A stretch of DNA of 64,000 nucleotides from Paraburkholderia tropica (GCF_914484835.1 NZ_CAJZAR010000041.1:182-64181); one strand, 5' to 3'. Shown: positions 1-8,926, counted from the stretch's first letter. Notes: a model not told the origin generated them from the letters alone. Translations and numbers: made by a program.

Positions 1-2
1 TC

Positions 3-1196
3 GAGCCGCTGCGCCGCGCCATGCCGTTCACGGTGATCTGCGGCACTTCGGCGGGCGCGATCAACGCCACTTCCATCGCCAGTCACGCCGACCATTTCCA
101 GCACGGCGCGGCGCGTCTCGTTGACGTTTGGGCGGGTTTGAGCGCCGATAAGGTCTATCGCACCGACTGGCCCGGCATCGCGGCGGCGGGCGGCCGCTGG
201 CTCGCGGCGCTCGCGTTCGGCTGGGCCACCTTCGGGCTCGGCGCGCGCCGCACGCCGCGCACGCTGTTCGACAACGCGCCGCTCGCCCACTTTCTCGCCG
301 CCACGCTCGACTTCCATCGCATCGAGCAGATGCTCGACGCGCGCCTGCTGCACGCGCTTTCGGTCACGGCGCTCAGCTATTCGTCGGGGCGGCATCTGAC
401 TTTCTATCAGGCGAGCGAGCCGATCCAGGCCTGGCGGCGCGCGCAGCGCACGGCGCGCATGGTCGCGCTCACGCCCGCGCATCTGCTCGCGTCGGCGGCG
501 ATTCCCTATGTGTTTCCCGCCGTGCGCCTCGAACTCGACGGCCATCACGAATATTTCGGCGACGGCTCGATCCGCCAGATCGCGCCGCTTTCGCCCGCGA
601 TCCACTTCGGCGCCGAGCGCATCGTCGTGATCGGCGCGAGCGCGCCGACGCCCGGTGCGCCCGCGCCCGAAGCGCCGGAAGTCTCGGTCGCGCGTCCCGA
701 TATCGACGTCTATCCGACGCTCGCGCAAGTCGGCCAGCAGGTGCTCGCGAGCGTGTTCCTCGATGCGCTCGGCGCGGACATCGAGCGCGTCGAGCACGTC
801 AACCGCATGGTCCTGCAACTGCCGCACACGGTCGAGCCGGAAAGCGGCTGGCGGCATATCGAGGTGCTCGCGATCGGTCCGAGCGAGCGTATCGAGCTGA
901 TCGCGGCGCGCCATCTCCAACGGCTGCCGCTTTCGGTGCGCATGCTGCTGGGCGCGGTGGGCGGCAACCGCGCGTCGGGCGCGGCGTTTGCGAGCTATCT
1001 GCTGTTCGAGCGCGAATTCACGCAGGCGCTGATCGAACTCGGCTATCGCGACACGCTCGCCCAGCGCGAAGTGCTTTTGAGCTGGTTGAAGATGCCGACA
1101 GCGGCGCCAGCAGCAGCGCCGACCGTGGCGCCGGCAGCGCCGCCGGACCCACCGTCGGGCGTCGTCACGGCCCACCCGGAGGCGCCCCGGAACTGA
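3..1196 (+). CDS. Patatin-like phospholipase family protein (5' end outside window)
   Basis: A patatin-type serine hydrolase that probably cleaves acyl esters of phospholipids. The reading frame is open to the left edge, so the N-terminus, including the glycine-rich oxyanion loop expected just upstream, is missing. The visible part begins at the nucleophile elbow GTSAG (Ser encoded near base 48), the GxSxG motif of the family. The second catalytic element, the Asp of an FGDGS motif, lies near base 560, giving the Ser-Asp dyad of patatins. The C-terminal 25 residues are a low-complexity Ala/Pro stretch. The next gene on the same strand is 464 bases away, so this is probably the last gene of its transcript. 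The substrate cannot be told from sequence. Family call is firm. Confidence 0.88.
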   Translation, partial: EPLRRAMPFTVICGTSAGAINATSIASHADHFQHGAARLVDVWAGLSADKVYRTDWPGIAAAGGRWLAALAFGWATFGLGARRTPRTLFDNAPLAHFLAATLDFHRIEQMLDARLLHALSVTALSYSSGRHLTFYQASEPIQAWRRAQRTARMVALTPAHLLASAAIPYVFPAVRLELDGHHEYFGDGSIRQIAPLSPAIHFGAERIVVIGASAPTPGAPAPEAPEVSVARPDIDVYPTLAQVGQQVLASVFLDALGADIERVEHVNRMVLQLPHTVEPESGWRHIEVLAIGPSERIELIAARHLQRLPLSVRMLLGAVGGNRASGAAFASYLLFEREFTQALIELGYRDTLAQREVLLSWLKMPTAAPAAAPTVAPAAPPDPPSGVVTAHPEAPRN

Positions 1197-1660
1197 AAGA
1201 TCGGCGTGCTATCATGGTGTAAGGTTTTTCTGGCCGTCCAGTCAGAGCGTCGGAGCGCCGCGAGCCTTATGGCACGTGCCTCCACGCGATTTCCGATGCG
1301 ATCATCGGGAGGTGGCACTGCGTCATTCTGTCGCAGTGCTGGGACGGTCCGCCGGGGCCGCCGCGTATCACGCGGGCGAGGCGGCCAGGCGGCGTGGGCA
1401 TCGCGAACCGGCGGCCCCGCGGACATTTCGGCAGCCGGGTTCGAGGCACGGTGTAACTACCCAGAACCCACGACGGCGCCTTACACCCCGGCAGCGCGGA
1501 TTGCCGCTCGACAGGAAACAATCTGTTTAGCCGCGGTGAGATTGCGTCCAGAGGGCCGGTTACCGCGTAAAATTAAACGCTTTTCGCCTGTGCGCCGCGT
1601 GATGGCACGCGCAGCAGGCGGCACGCTACAAGTCGTCATGCGCAGAACAGGGGCGGGACT
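1197..1660. other. Intergenic region, 464 bases, with short repeats of GGTGTAA
   Basis: No gene is supported here; the open frames on both strands have atypical composition. The heptamer GGTGTAA occurs directly at 1216-1222 and 1450-1456 and inverted (TTACACC) at 1481-1487. An A/T-rich patch around 1568-1580 could serve as the -10 region for the ferritin-like gene that starts at 1661. Function of the repeats is unknown. Confidence 0.4.
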
Positions 1661-2530
1661 ATGAACACGATGCTTTATCCGGAACTTTACAAGTCGCTCG
1701 AATCGGTCCGATGGGACATGGAGAAGGACATTCCGTGGGACCAATTCGACGCGTCGCTCCTGACCGACGAGCAGGCCGCGACCATCAAGATGAACGCGAT
1801 CACCGAGTGGTCGGCGCTGCCGGCCACGGAAATGTTCCTGCGTGACAACCATCACGACAGCGACTTTTCCGCGTTCATGAGCGTGTGGTTCTTCGAAGAA
1901 CAGAAGCACTCGCTCGTGCTGATGGAATACCTGCGCCGCTTCAAGCCGGAAATGGTGCCCACGGAAGAAGAACTGCACGCTGTGCGCTTCGAATTCGATC
2001 CGGCGCCGCCGCTCGAAACGCTCATGCTGCACTTCTGCGGCGAGATCCGCCTGAATCACTGGTACCGCCGCGCCGCCGAATGGCACACGGAGCCGGTCAT
2101 CAAGGCCATCTACGAAACCATTTCGCGCGACGAAGCGCGTCATGGCGGCGCGTACCTGCGCTATATGAAGAAGGCGCTCGTGAACTGCGGCGACGTCGCG
2201 CGCGCGGCGTTCGCGAAGATCGGCGTGCTGATGGCGTCGGCGCGCCGCACCGAAAAGCCGCTGCACCCGACCAACCTGCACGTGAACCAGGCGCTGTTCC
2301 CGCGCGACACGGTGCAATCGCGCCTGCCCGACCCGGAATGGCTCGAGCGCTGGCTCGACGAGCAGATCCGCTTCGACGACGGCTGGGAAAAGAAGGTCAT
2401 CGAGCGCATTCTGCACAACCTGTCGATCCTGTTCGAACGCACGTTCAGCACGGCGCAGGAACTGAACCGCTACCGCAAGGAAGTGGTGCAGCGCCTGCAG
2501 GCCGAGCAGGGCACGCAGCAACCGGCCTGA
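1661..2530 (+). CDS. Ferritin-like diiron-domain protein
   Basis: A 289-residue soluble protein with the four-helix ferritin-like signature. Glu57, the EEQKH motif at 79-83, Glu128 and the DEARH motif at 157-161 give two E...ExxH-type metal-ligand sets, the pattern that binds a diiron centre in ferritins, rubrerythrins and acyl-ACP desaturases. The spacing resembles the acyl-ACP desaturase/ferritin-like superfamily more than storage ferritin, so an oxidase or desaturase activity is possible, but no substrate can be assigned. No signal peptide or membrane segment is visible. It is monocistronic: a strong hairpin terminator follows at 2592-2628. The ATG at 1661 follows a GGGGCGGG purine-rich stretch. 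Confidence 0.8.
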   Translation: MNTMLYPELYKSLESVRWDMEKDIPWDQFDASLLTDEQAATIKMNAITEWSALPATEMFLRDNHHDSDFSAFMSVWFFEEQKHSLVLMEYLRRFKPEMVPTEEELHAVRFEFDPAPPLETLMLHFCGEIRLNHWYRRAAEWHTEPVIKAIYETISRDEARHGGAYLRYMKKALVNCGDVARAAFAKIGVLMASARRTEKPLHPTNLHVNQALFPRDTVQSRLPDPEWLERWLDEQIRFDDGWEKKVIERILHNLSILFERTFSTAQELNRYRKEVVQRLQAEQGTQQPA

Positions 2531-2591
2531 GCGCCGGCGCCTTCGAGCGCGCGCCTCGCGGCGTGCCCCGAAGCGCAAAACGCATGAATCG

Positions 2592-2628
2592 AAAACGGCC
2601 CGGCACGCTTGCGCGTCCGGGCCGTTTT
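2592..2628 (+). terminator. Rho-independent terminator after the ferritin-like gene
   Basis: Perfect 12-bp inverted repeat AAAACGGCCCGG (2592-2603) and CCGGGCCGTTTT (2617-2628) with a 13-base loop. The A-run before and T-run after the GC core make it usable from either strand. It separates the ferritin-like gene from rfaE2. Confidence 0.85.
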
Positions 2629-2699
2629 ACGTTGTGAGTCCAGCGGCTAATCTCGCAGTTAGTCCCGCAGTCAGTCAACTTCTTTTCGAGTCACATCCG

Positions 2700-3182
2700 A
2701 TGCCCGCTTCCTTCGAACGCAAGATCACGACGCGCGAGGCGCTCGCGCAGATGCGCGCCTCGCTGCCCGGTCCGGTGGTGTTCACCAACGGCGTTTTCGA
2801 CATCCTCCATCGCGGTCACGTGACCTATCTCGCCGACGCCAAAGCGCTCGGCGCAACGCTGATCGTCGGCGTGAACAGCGACGCTTCGGTGAAGCGGCTC
2901 GGCAAGGGCGACGATCGTCCGATCAACAACGAAAACGACCGCATGGCGCTGCTGGCGGCGCTCGAAAGCGTGGACTGGGTGGTGCAGTTCGGCGAGCAGA
3001 CGCCGATCGAGCTCATCGAGGCCGTGCGCCCCGACATCCTCGTGAAGGGCGGCGACTACGACATGGATGCGCTGCCCGAGTCGGCGCTCGTGCGCGGCTG
3101 GGGCGGCAAGGCGCTGGCGATCGCGTTCGAGCACGACCGCTCGACCACCAAGCTGTTGCAGAAGGTGCGCGCGCAATCCTGA
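2700..3182 (+). CDS. rfaE2: D-glycero-beta-D-manno-heptose 1-phosphate adenylyltransferase
   Basis: A 160-residue cytidylyltransferase-like nucleotidyltransferase that makes ADP-D-glycero-beta-D-manno-heptose for the lipopolysaccharide inner core. The HxGH nucleotide-binding motif is HRGH at residues 37-40, preceded by TNGVFDILH, as in the C-terminal half of E. coli HldE. Here only that half is present, the split RfaE2 form usual in Betaproteobacteria, so a separate heptose kinase (rfaE1/hldA) must lie elsewhere. The ATG at 2700 is chosen over the upstream GTG at 2634 because conservation begins at the MPASFERKIT stretch and the terminator at 2592-2628 lies almost against the upstream codon. 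Confidence 0.92.
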   Translation: MPASFERKITTREALAQMRASLPGPVVFTNGVFDILHRGHVTYLADAKALGATLIVGVNSDASVKRLGKGDDRPINNENDRMALLAALESVDWVVQFGEQTPIELIEAVRPDILVKGGDYDMDALPESALVRGWGGKALAIAFEHDRSTTKLLQKVRAQS

Positions 3183-3236
3183 TCGATCGCCCGATGAGGT
3201 AAGCGACGCCGCGCCTGGTGTGTAACCCCTACATGA

Positions 3237-3476
3237 TCACTGCGTGAGCGTCGACGCCTGGATGGCCGGCTCGGCCACCGGGCCGCCGACCACGGGCACG
3301 TCCACGGACTCCGACGGCTTGATCGGCCGCACCGTGAGTCCTTCCGGGTGAATCTGCCGGTTCAGATGCTGCCGTTGCAGCGAGCCCGAAGCGGGCATGG
3401 GACCGAACAGGCCGCGTATCGCCGCGAAGGCGAGCAGGTTGGCGAGAATCAGGATGGCGATCAGCCAGCGCAGCAT
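3237..3476 (-). CDS. Small single-span membrane protein, SPOR-protein-like N-terminus
   Basis: A 79-residue protein with one N-terminal membrane segment (about residues 3-25, rich in Leu/Ile/Ala) followed by a Pro-rich tail of about 50 residues. The start, with MLRWLIAILILANLLAF and then a QRQHLNRQIHPEG-type stretch, resembles the membrane anchor plus spacer of SPOR-domain proteins that sit beside coaX in related bacteria, but no SPOR domain follows. It may be a naturally shortened relative. It lies 79 bases downstream of coaX on the same strand and is probably the third gene of the birA-coaX transcript. Function unknown. Confidence 0.6.
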   Translation of the reverse strand: MLRWLIAILILANLLAFAAIRGLFGPMPASGSLQRQHLNRQIHPEGLTVRPIKPSESVDVPVVGGPVAEPAIQASTLTQ

Positions 3477-3555
3477 CGTGTGAAACTCCGTCGAAATCGT
3501 GGTTCGGATGGGCGGGCGCCGTGCAATGCGGCGTCCAGCAGGGCTTGGGCTGGGC

Positions 3556-4377
3556 TCAGGACTGCGCGATCAGCGCGAGGCCGGCGAGCACCAGCGCGTC
3601 GTGGCGAGTATGCGGCACCTTGAGCGCCGCTGTCACTTCGGCTGCCGCGCCGCCGCTCACCACCAGCCGGACCGGCATTGTCCACGCATCTTGCAAATCC
3701 GCCCACGCGCGCTCAATGAGGCCCGCCTGCGCGAGCGCGCAGCCCGCCGAGATCGAGCGCTTCGTGTCGGTGGCGAAAAGCGGGCCGGGCTGCTCGCCTG
3801 GCGCGCGCGCGGGCGCATCGATCAGGCCGCGCGCGTGCTGCGCGTCGAGCACCGGCAGTTGCGCGGTGTGCTCGCCGAGCGCGCGCATCATCAGCGTCCA
3901 GCCGGGCGCGATCAGGCCGCCGACGAAGGTGCCGTCGGCGCGCAGCGCTTCGAGCGTGGTGGCGGTGCCGAAGGTGGCGATCAGGAGCGGTTCGCCGGGA
4001 AACGCCGCGCGCGCGCCGATCATGCCGGCCCAGCGGTCGCTGCCGAGCGCGTCGGGCGTGCTGTAGCCGTTGGTCACGCCGCATTGGTGTTCGCAGGCGC
4101 GGATCACCGTGCGCGCGAGGCCGGGCCAGCGCGCGTCGAGCGCGGCGTCGAGGCGGCGCGCGACGGCTTCGCCCGCGACGTTCGAGATCCATGCGCCGCC
4201 GGGCGCGGGCAGCGTCGCCCAATCGGCGAAATCGAGACGGGGATCTTGCGCTTCATCGTGACTCGCATGATCCGCCGCGCCCGCGTGCAGACGCGCGCCG
4301 TCGGCGGCCACGAGGGCCCATTTGATGCGGCTGTTTCCGGCGTCGATCAGCAGAAAGGGCGCGGCCGCGCGGCTCAT
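3556..4377 (-). CDS. coaX: Type III pantothenate kinase
   Basis: A 273-residue ASKHA-fold kinase that phosphorylates pantothenate, the first step of coenzyme A synthesis. The phosphate-binding loop [11 protein letters not shown] is at residues 11-21. The [12 protein letters not shown] segment carries the catalytic Asp, and GTATT followed by GGLIAPG completes the family signature. The start at 4377 overlaps the birA stop by four bases (ATGA), so the two are translationally coupled. CoaX enzymes need a monovalent cation and are not feedback-inhibited by CoA; that is family knowledge, not seen here. The birA-coaX order is common in Betaproteobacteria. Confidence 0.95.
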   Translation of the reverse strand: MSRAAAPFLLIDAGNSRIKWALVAADGARLHAGAADHASHDEAQDPRLDFADWATLPAPGGAWISNVAGEAVARRLDAALDARWPGLARTVIRACEHQCGVTNGYSTPDALGSDRWAGMIGARAAFPGEPLLIATFGTATTLEALRADGTFVGGLIAPGWTLMMRALGEHTAQLPVLDAQHARGLIDAPARAPGEQPGPLFATDTKRSISAGCALAQAGLIERAWADLQDAWTMPVRLVVSGGAAAEVTAALKVPHTRHDALVLAGLALIAQS

Positions 4378-5288
4378 GCGCCGCCGCCCGCGAGACGCAG
4401 CGAGACGTCGCCGGTCGTGACCGCTTCGCGTCCGCGCGCGGTATCGACGAGCAACTGGCCGCGCTCGTCCACGCCCACGGCAATGCCGCGCATCAGCTCG
4501 GCGCCTTGTTCGTAGAGCGCGATTTCGCGGCCCGCGTAGGCGTGGCACGCGTTCCAGCGCGCCTGGAACGTGGCGAAGCCGCTTTCGCCGAAGCGCGCGA
4601 GCGCGTCTTCGAGCGCGTTGAGTTCGGCGGCCAGCACGTCGGTGAGATTGGCGCCGGGCCACACGCGCGAAAGCGCCGTGGGCGCCGCGCCGGGCACGGG
4701 CGCGGCCTGCTGCGCGGCGGTGTCGGCGTTGAGCGCCTGGACTTTCGCGGCCAGCGCGTCCGCGCCGCGCACGTTGGTGCCGATGCCGATCACCACCGCC
4801 GTCGCGTCGGGCGTGCTCCACGCCGTTTCCACCAGAATCCCCACCAGCTTGTCGCCTTCGAGCAGCACGTCGTTCGGCCATTTCAGCGCGATCTGGCCGG
4901 GTGCGCTCACGGGCAGCGTGCGCAGGCCGTCGACGAGCGCCGAGCCGACCGCGAGGCTGAGCCCCGCGAGTCCTTCGATCGGGCGCGGGATCACGCAGGC
5001 GAGCGAGAACAGCAGCGCGTCGCCGGGCTGGGCGACCCAGCCGCGGCCGCGCCGACCGCGTCCGGCGGTCTGCAGATAAGCCACGCGCACGAGCGGGCGC
5101 GCGAGCGCGTTGGTGCGATGGGGCAGCGCTTTCAGGCGCGCCATCAGGTCGGCGTTGGTGGAGCCGGTTTCCTCGACGATTTCGATCGGCCAGTCGTGTG
5201 CAGCCGGGCCGAACAGCGTCACCGCGCGATCGCGGTCGATGCGCCAGTCGTCGGCGCGCGGAGCGGGGGTGGGGGGCGTCGCATTCAT
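4374..5288 (-). CDS. birA: Biotin--[acetyl-CoA-carboxylase] ligase, no DNA-binding domain
   Basis: A 304-residue biotin protein ligase that activates biotin with ATP and attaches it to the carrier lysine of acetyl-CoA carboxylase. The substrate loop TGSTNADLM (41-49) and the adenylate-binding GRGRRGRGW (76-84) are intact, as is the KWPNDVLL motif. The N-terminal winged helix that makes E. coli BirA a repressor is absent: only about 35 residues precede the catalytic core. This should be a monofunctional ligase. It is the first gene of birA-coaX-small membrane protein. The region upstream (5289-5702) carries its promoter and an unusual repeat. Confidence 0.94.
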   Translation of the reverse strand: MNATPPTPAPRADDWRIDRDRAVTLFGPAAHDWPIEIVEETGSTNADLMARLKALPHRTNALARPLVRVAYLQTAGRGRRGRGWVAQPGDALLFSLACVIPRPIEGLAGLSLAVGSALVDGLRTLPVSAPGQIALKWPNDVLLEGDKLVGILVETAWSTPDATAVVIGIGTNVRGADALAAKVQALNADTAAQQAAPVPGAAPTALSRVWPGANLTDVLAAELNALEDALARFGESGFATFQARWNACHAYAGREIALYEQGAELMRGIAVGVDERGQLLVDTARGREAVTTGDVSLRLAGGGA

Positions 5289-5702
5289 GGTGCGTATTGT
5301 AGTGGCTGGCCGTGGCTGTGCGGCGCGCGGGCGGCGCGGGAACGGCGCGGCCGATGGGCTGACAGAGGAGGCGGCCGACGCGATCCGTCCCTCGTGTGGT
5401 TTTATCGCCGGAATGCCCGTTTTTTATGCAAATTCACAGCCCACCCACAGGCTGCCAACAGCTTATCCACGGATTCATCCACAGGCGCGAACGATTGTGA
5501 TGATGAGAATCGCGCTGACGGTCCGCGAATTCCCCATCGTGCCCACAGGGTGCCAACAGGTCATCCACAGAATTGTCCACAGCCCCGCGCGCCCTCGCAC
5601 GCACCCTCGTGGCGCGATGCGAAATCGGTGCGCGCTCGCACCGCCGAAACGGGGCGCGTTCGATACAATGTTTGATCATTTCTTCCGTCCGAGCGCCCCG
5701 CC
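5289..5702. other. Divergent intergenic region between birA and the MCE transporter operon
   Basis: A 414-base region with no supported gene. It must hold the promoter of birA (leftward) and of the MCE transporter operon (rightward). It contains a 41-bp imperfect direct repeat at 5444-5484 and 5542-5582 with four DnaA-box-like nonamers, listed separately. Confidence 0.6.
5444..5582 (+). repeat. Two 41-bp direct repeats containing four DnaA-box-like sites
   Basis: Copies at 5444-5484 and 5542-5582 match at 34 of 41 positions, with starts 98 bases apart. Each copy begins CCCACAGG(C/G)TGCCAACAG and carries two nonamers related to the DnaA box TTATNCACA: TTATCCACG (5463-5471), TCATCCACA (5475-5483), TCATCCACA (5561-5569) and TTGTCCACA (5573-5581), all in the same orientation and 12 bases apart within each copy. 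DnaA binding is an inference; none matches the consensus perfectly. Confidence 0.6.
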
Positions 5703-6836
5703 TTGACTCAAGAGACGCCGCCTGGCCTCGAAATCGCGGCCGGCAACCAGGGAAAGATCGTGCGCCTGTCCGGCCAGTGGACCGCGCTCGCGCTCGCACG
5801 CGACCGCGATCAGGGCGGCGCGGCGCAGCGGCTGCGCGCGCTGCTCGGCGAGCGCGTCGGCCAGTGGGATCTGTCGCGGATCGAACGCATGGACCACGTC
5901 GGCGGTCAGGCGCTCTGGCGCGTCTGGGGCCACAAGCTGCCCGCCGATCTGGTCGCGCTCACGCAGACGCAGCGCGACATCTTCGAGCGCATCGCGCTGC
6001 TCGATTCGGTGCGCGAGGCGCCCGAGCGCGTCGTCAAGATCGATCCGGTCACGAAGCTCGGCCTCGCGATCTTCTCGTTCTGGGATCACCTTTACGGCGG
6101 CATTTCGATGCTCGGCCGCGTGATCCTCGATCTGCTCTTTATCCTGCGCAAGCCGAAGGCCACGCCCTGGATCGAGATTTCCGCGAATGTCTACAACGCG
6201 GGCGCGCGCGCGCTGCCGATCACGGCGCTGGTGGCGTTCCTGATCGGCATCGTGCTGTCGTATCTCTCTGCGCAGCAGTTGCGGCTGTTCGGCGCGAACC
6301 AGTTCATCGTCAATATTCTCGGGCTCGCGGTGATTCGCGAACTCGGTCCCGTGCTTGCGGCCATACTGGTGGCTGGGCGCTCCGGTTCGGCCATCACCGC
6401 GCAGATCGGCGTGATGCGCGTGACCGAGGAGCTCGACGCGATGCGCGTGATGGGCATCTCGCACGGCCTGCGGCTGATCCTGCCGCGCGTGGTCGCGCTG
6501 GGCGTGGCCATGCCGCTGCTGGTGATCTGGACCGACATCATCGCGCTGCTCGGCGGCGCGCTCGCGGCCAAGGCGGTGCTGGGCATCGACGTGTCGTATT
6601 TCGTGCGTTCGCTGCCGGGCGTGGTGCCGATCGCGAACCTCTGGATCGGGCTCGGCAAGGGCGTGGCGTTCGGCATGCTGGTGGGCATCGTCGGCTGCCA
6701 CTTCGGCTTTCGCATCAAGGCGAATTCGCAGAGTCTCGGCGAGGGCACGACGACGTCGGTCGTGTCGTCGATCACCATCGTGATCCTCGCCGACGCCGTG
6801 TTCGCCATCCTGTTCCAGAACGTGGGGCTGTCATGA
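5703..6836 (+). CDS. MlaE-family lipid ABC transporter permease with N-terminal STAS-like domain
   Basis: The 377-residue inner-membrane subunit of an MCE-type lipid transporter. The first ~115 residues form a soluble region with the look of a STAS-like domain, fused ahead of an MlaE permease core with about five membrane segments. The family hallmark is the AVIRELGPVLAAILVAGRSGSAITAQIG stretch, which is interrupted here only for quotation: AVIRELGPVL then AGRSGSA near residues 210-240. The only in-frame start giving this length is the TTG at 5703, with no clear ribosome site; a later internal start would delete part of the STAS-like domain. The stop overlaps the next start (ATGA at 6833-6836). 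It works with the ATPase, MCE protein and lipoprotein that follow. Confidence 0.9.
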   Translation: MTQETPPGLEIAAGNQGKIVRLSGQWTALALARDRDQGGAAQRLRALLGERVGQWDLSRIERMDHVGGQALWRVWGHKLPADLVALTQTQRDIFERIALLDSVREAPERVVKIDPVTKLGLAIFSFWDHLYGGISMLGRVILDLLFILRKPKATPWIEISANVYNAGARALPITALVAFLIGIVLSYLSAQQLRLFGANQFIVNILGLAVIRELGPVLAAILVAGRSGSAITAQIGVMRVTEELDAMRVMGISHGLRLILPRVVALGVAMPLLVIWTDIIALLGGALAAKAVLGIDVSYFVRSLPGVVPIANLWIGLGKGVAFGMLVGIVGCHFGFRIKANSQSLGEGTTTSVVSSITIVILADAVFAILFQNVGLS

Positions 6837-7741
6837 ACACGTTGACCACGACCGGCACGCTGGGCACGCCGCTCAAGGAAGCCGTCGAGGACCTGCCGCT
6901 GCCGGCGATCGGCGAGCCGATCATCGAGGTGCGCAACCTCACGAAGCGCTACGGGCGCAACATCGTCCATCAGCATCTGAATCTGGATATCCGGCGCGGC
7001 GAGATCGTCACGATCGTGGGCGGCTCGGGTTCGGGCAAGACCACGCTGGTGCGGCAGATTCTCGGGCTCGAACGGCCCACGTCGGGCACCATCAAGATGT
7101 TCGGCGAAGACATTACGACGACCGATCCCGAGCGCGCGCGCCTGATGCGCACGCGCACCGGCATGCTGTTCCAGCACGGCGCGCTGTTCTCGTCGCTGTC
7201 GGTGTACGACAACATCGCGCAGCCGGTGCGCGAACTCGGCAAGGTGCCGGCCGACCTGCTGCGCGACATCGTCATGCTCAAGCTGGAGATGGTCGGGCTG
7301 CCGTGCAAGCACGCTTCGAAGATGCCGGCCGCGCTCTCGGGCGGCATGGTCAAGCGCGTCGGGCTCGCGCGCGCGATCGTGCTGGAGCCCGAACTGCTGA
7401 TACTCGACGAACCGACGGCGGGGCTCGACCCGCGCTCGTCGGACGAAGTGGTGGAACTGATCAGCACGCTGCACCGCGCGCTGGGCCTGACCGTCGTGCT
7501 GATCACGCACGATCTGGACGCGATGGTCGCGCTCTCGACGCGCGTGGCCGTGATCGCGGAGCGCAAGGTGCTGGTGGCCGCGCCCGTGGAAGAGGCGGCC
7601 GGCGTGGACGATCCGTTCATCCGCGAATATTTTCTGGGCATGCGCGGACGGCGCGCGCTGCAGGCGCTGCCGCCCGAGCGCCGCGCGAAGCTGCCGCCGG
7701 CGGCGCTGCTGCCCGCATCCGTGGGCGTGAAGCCGTGCTGA
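6833..7741 (+). CDS. MlaF-like ABC transporter ATP-binding protein
   Basis: A 302-residue ATPase that powers the MCE lipid transporter. Walker A GGSGSGKTT is at residues 63-71, the ABC signature is LSGGMVKRVGLARA, and Walker B plus catalytic Glu is LLILDEPTAGLDP, followed by a switch His (ITHDLD). The methionine-rich LSGGM signature is typical of MlaF rather than of sugar or amino-acid importers. About 25 extra residues precede the core domain. The start overlaps the permease stop by four bases, so the two are translationally coupled. The MCE-domain gene begins 49 bases downstream. Confidence 0.93.
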   Translation: MNTLTTTGTLGTPLKEAVEDLPLPAIGEPIIEVRNLTKRYGRNIVHQHLNLDIRRGEIVTIVGGSGSGKTTLVRQILGLERPTSGTIKMFGEDITTTDPERARLMRTRTGMLFQHGALFSSLSVYDNIAQPVRELGKVPADLLRDIVMLKLEMVGLPCKHASKMPAALSGGMVKRVGLARAIVLEPELLILDEPTAGLDPRSSDEVVELISTLHRALGLTVVLITHDLDAMVALSTRVAVIAERKVLVAAPVEEAAGVDDPFIREYFLGMRGRRALQALPPERRAKLPPAALLPASVGVKPC

Positions 7742-7790
7742 CGCGCGGGCGTGTCACGAGGCGCAAGGTCGCCAACAAGGGAATCTGACG

Positions 7791-8753
7791 ATGGAAAACA
7801 AACCGCATGCGTTCTGGGCCGGCCTCTTCACGATCGGCCTGCTGGCGGCCATCGCGCTGGCGGTCTTCTTCTTCAGCGCCAATCATTCGGTGCGCGTGCC
7901 GTACGACCTGATCTCGCGCAGCAGCGTCACGGGCCTGTACCCGGACGCGGCCGTGCGCTATCGCGGTCTCGACGTGGGCAAGGTGCAGTCGATCCGCTTC
8001 GACGCGGCGCATCCGGGCCAGATCCGCATCCGTGTGCTGGTCGACCAGAAGGCGCCGATGACGCGCTCGACCTTCGGCACGCTCGCGCTCCAGGGCGTGA
8101 CCGGCATCGCCTTCGTGCAGCTCGACGACAACGGCCTCGACCAGTCGCCGCTCGCGTCGTCGGAGAAGAATGTGGCGGAGATTCCGCTGCGGCCCGGCCT
8201 GCTCGACCAGCTTCAGCGGCGCGGCGACGTGCTGCTGCGCAAGCTCGACAGCATCGCCACCGACGTCGACCAGATGCTCAGCGAGGAAAACCGCAAGCAG
8301 GTGATGGCGACGGTGGTCTCGCTCCAGCAGGCCGCCGACAGCGTGAACACGCTCGCGCAGCAGTTGCAGCCGACCGCGAAGCAGTTGCCGGGCGCGGTCG
8401 CCGACCTGCAGAAAACCTTGCAGTCGACCAATCAGCTCATCACCAGCGTGAACCGCCCGGACGGCCCGTTCCAGACCAATCTGAACAAGGCCGGCACGGC
8501 GGCGGCGCAGGCGGGGCAGGCGCTCGCCTCGATGGACATGTCGATCCAGGAACTCTCGGCGCGCGTGGGCTACGACACGCTGCCCCGCGTCGATTCGCTG
8601 ACCGACGACGTGCGCTCGGCGATGCGCTCGGTGGACCGCGCGGCGGGCACCTTCAGCAGCAGCCCGCGCAGCGTGCTGTTCGGCGGCGCGCCGCAACCCG
8701 CGCCGGGGCCGGGCGAGCCGGGCTTCGCCTGGCCGGGCACGGGCGCGAAGTAA
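7791..8753 (+). CDS. MCE-domain (MlaD-family) lipid-binding protein
   Basis: A 320-residue periplasmic protein anchored by one N-terminal membrane helix (residues 7-29). A single MCE domain follows (about 38-115, with YPDAAVRYRGLDVGKV and the hydrophobic LALQGVTGIAFVQL pore-loop region). After it comes a long, Gln-rich, predicted helical or coiled-coil tail ending in a Pro/Gly-rich end. MCE proteins form hexameric rings that carry lipids between membranes. The length and single MCE domain are like MlaD plus an extended C-terminal needle. It is third in the operon after the permease and ATPase. Confidence 0.92.
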   Translation: MENKPHAFWAGLFTIGLLAAIALAVFFFSANHSVRVPYDLISRSSVTGLYPDAAVRYRGLDVGKVQSIRFDAAHPGQIRIRVLVDQKAPMTRSTFGTLALQGVTGIAFVQLDDNGLDQSPLASSEKNVAEIPLRPGLLDQLQRRGDVLLRKLDSIATDVDQMLSEENRKQVMATVVSLQQAADSVNTLAQQLQPTAKQLPGAVADLQKTLQSTNQLITSVNRPDGPFQTNLNKAGTAAAQAGQALASMDMSIQELSARVGYDTLPRVDSLTDDVRSAMRSVDRAAGTFSSSPRSVLFGGAPQPAPGPGEPGFAWPGTGAK

Positions 8754-8926
8754 GTCCGCGGCGAGGCGGCACGACGCAGCGGCACGCGTTCTGGCCCCTC
8801 GCAAAAATCGCTATGCTGCTGCGCGCGCCGCGAACTGCTGCGCCGCAACCGAGTCGGAGTCCATTCGACCTGGGCGGCGCCTGTCAGAACGGCGCCGCAT
8901 AACCGCAAGAACCGGAAGGAACCGCA

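Noticed and set aside
1481..2578. 365-codon open frame on the minus strand
   Set aside because: Antisense of the ferritin-like gene, whose ExxH motifs are intact on the plus strand.
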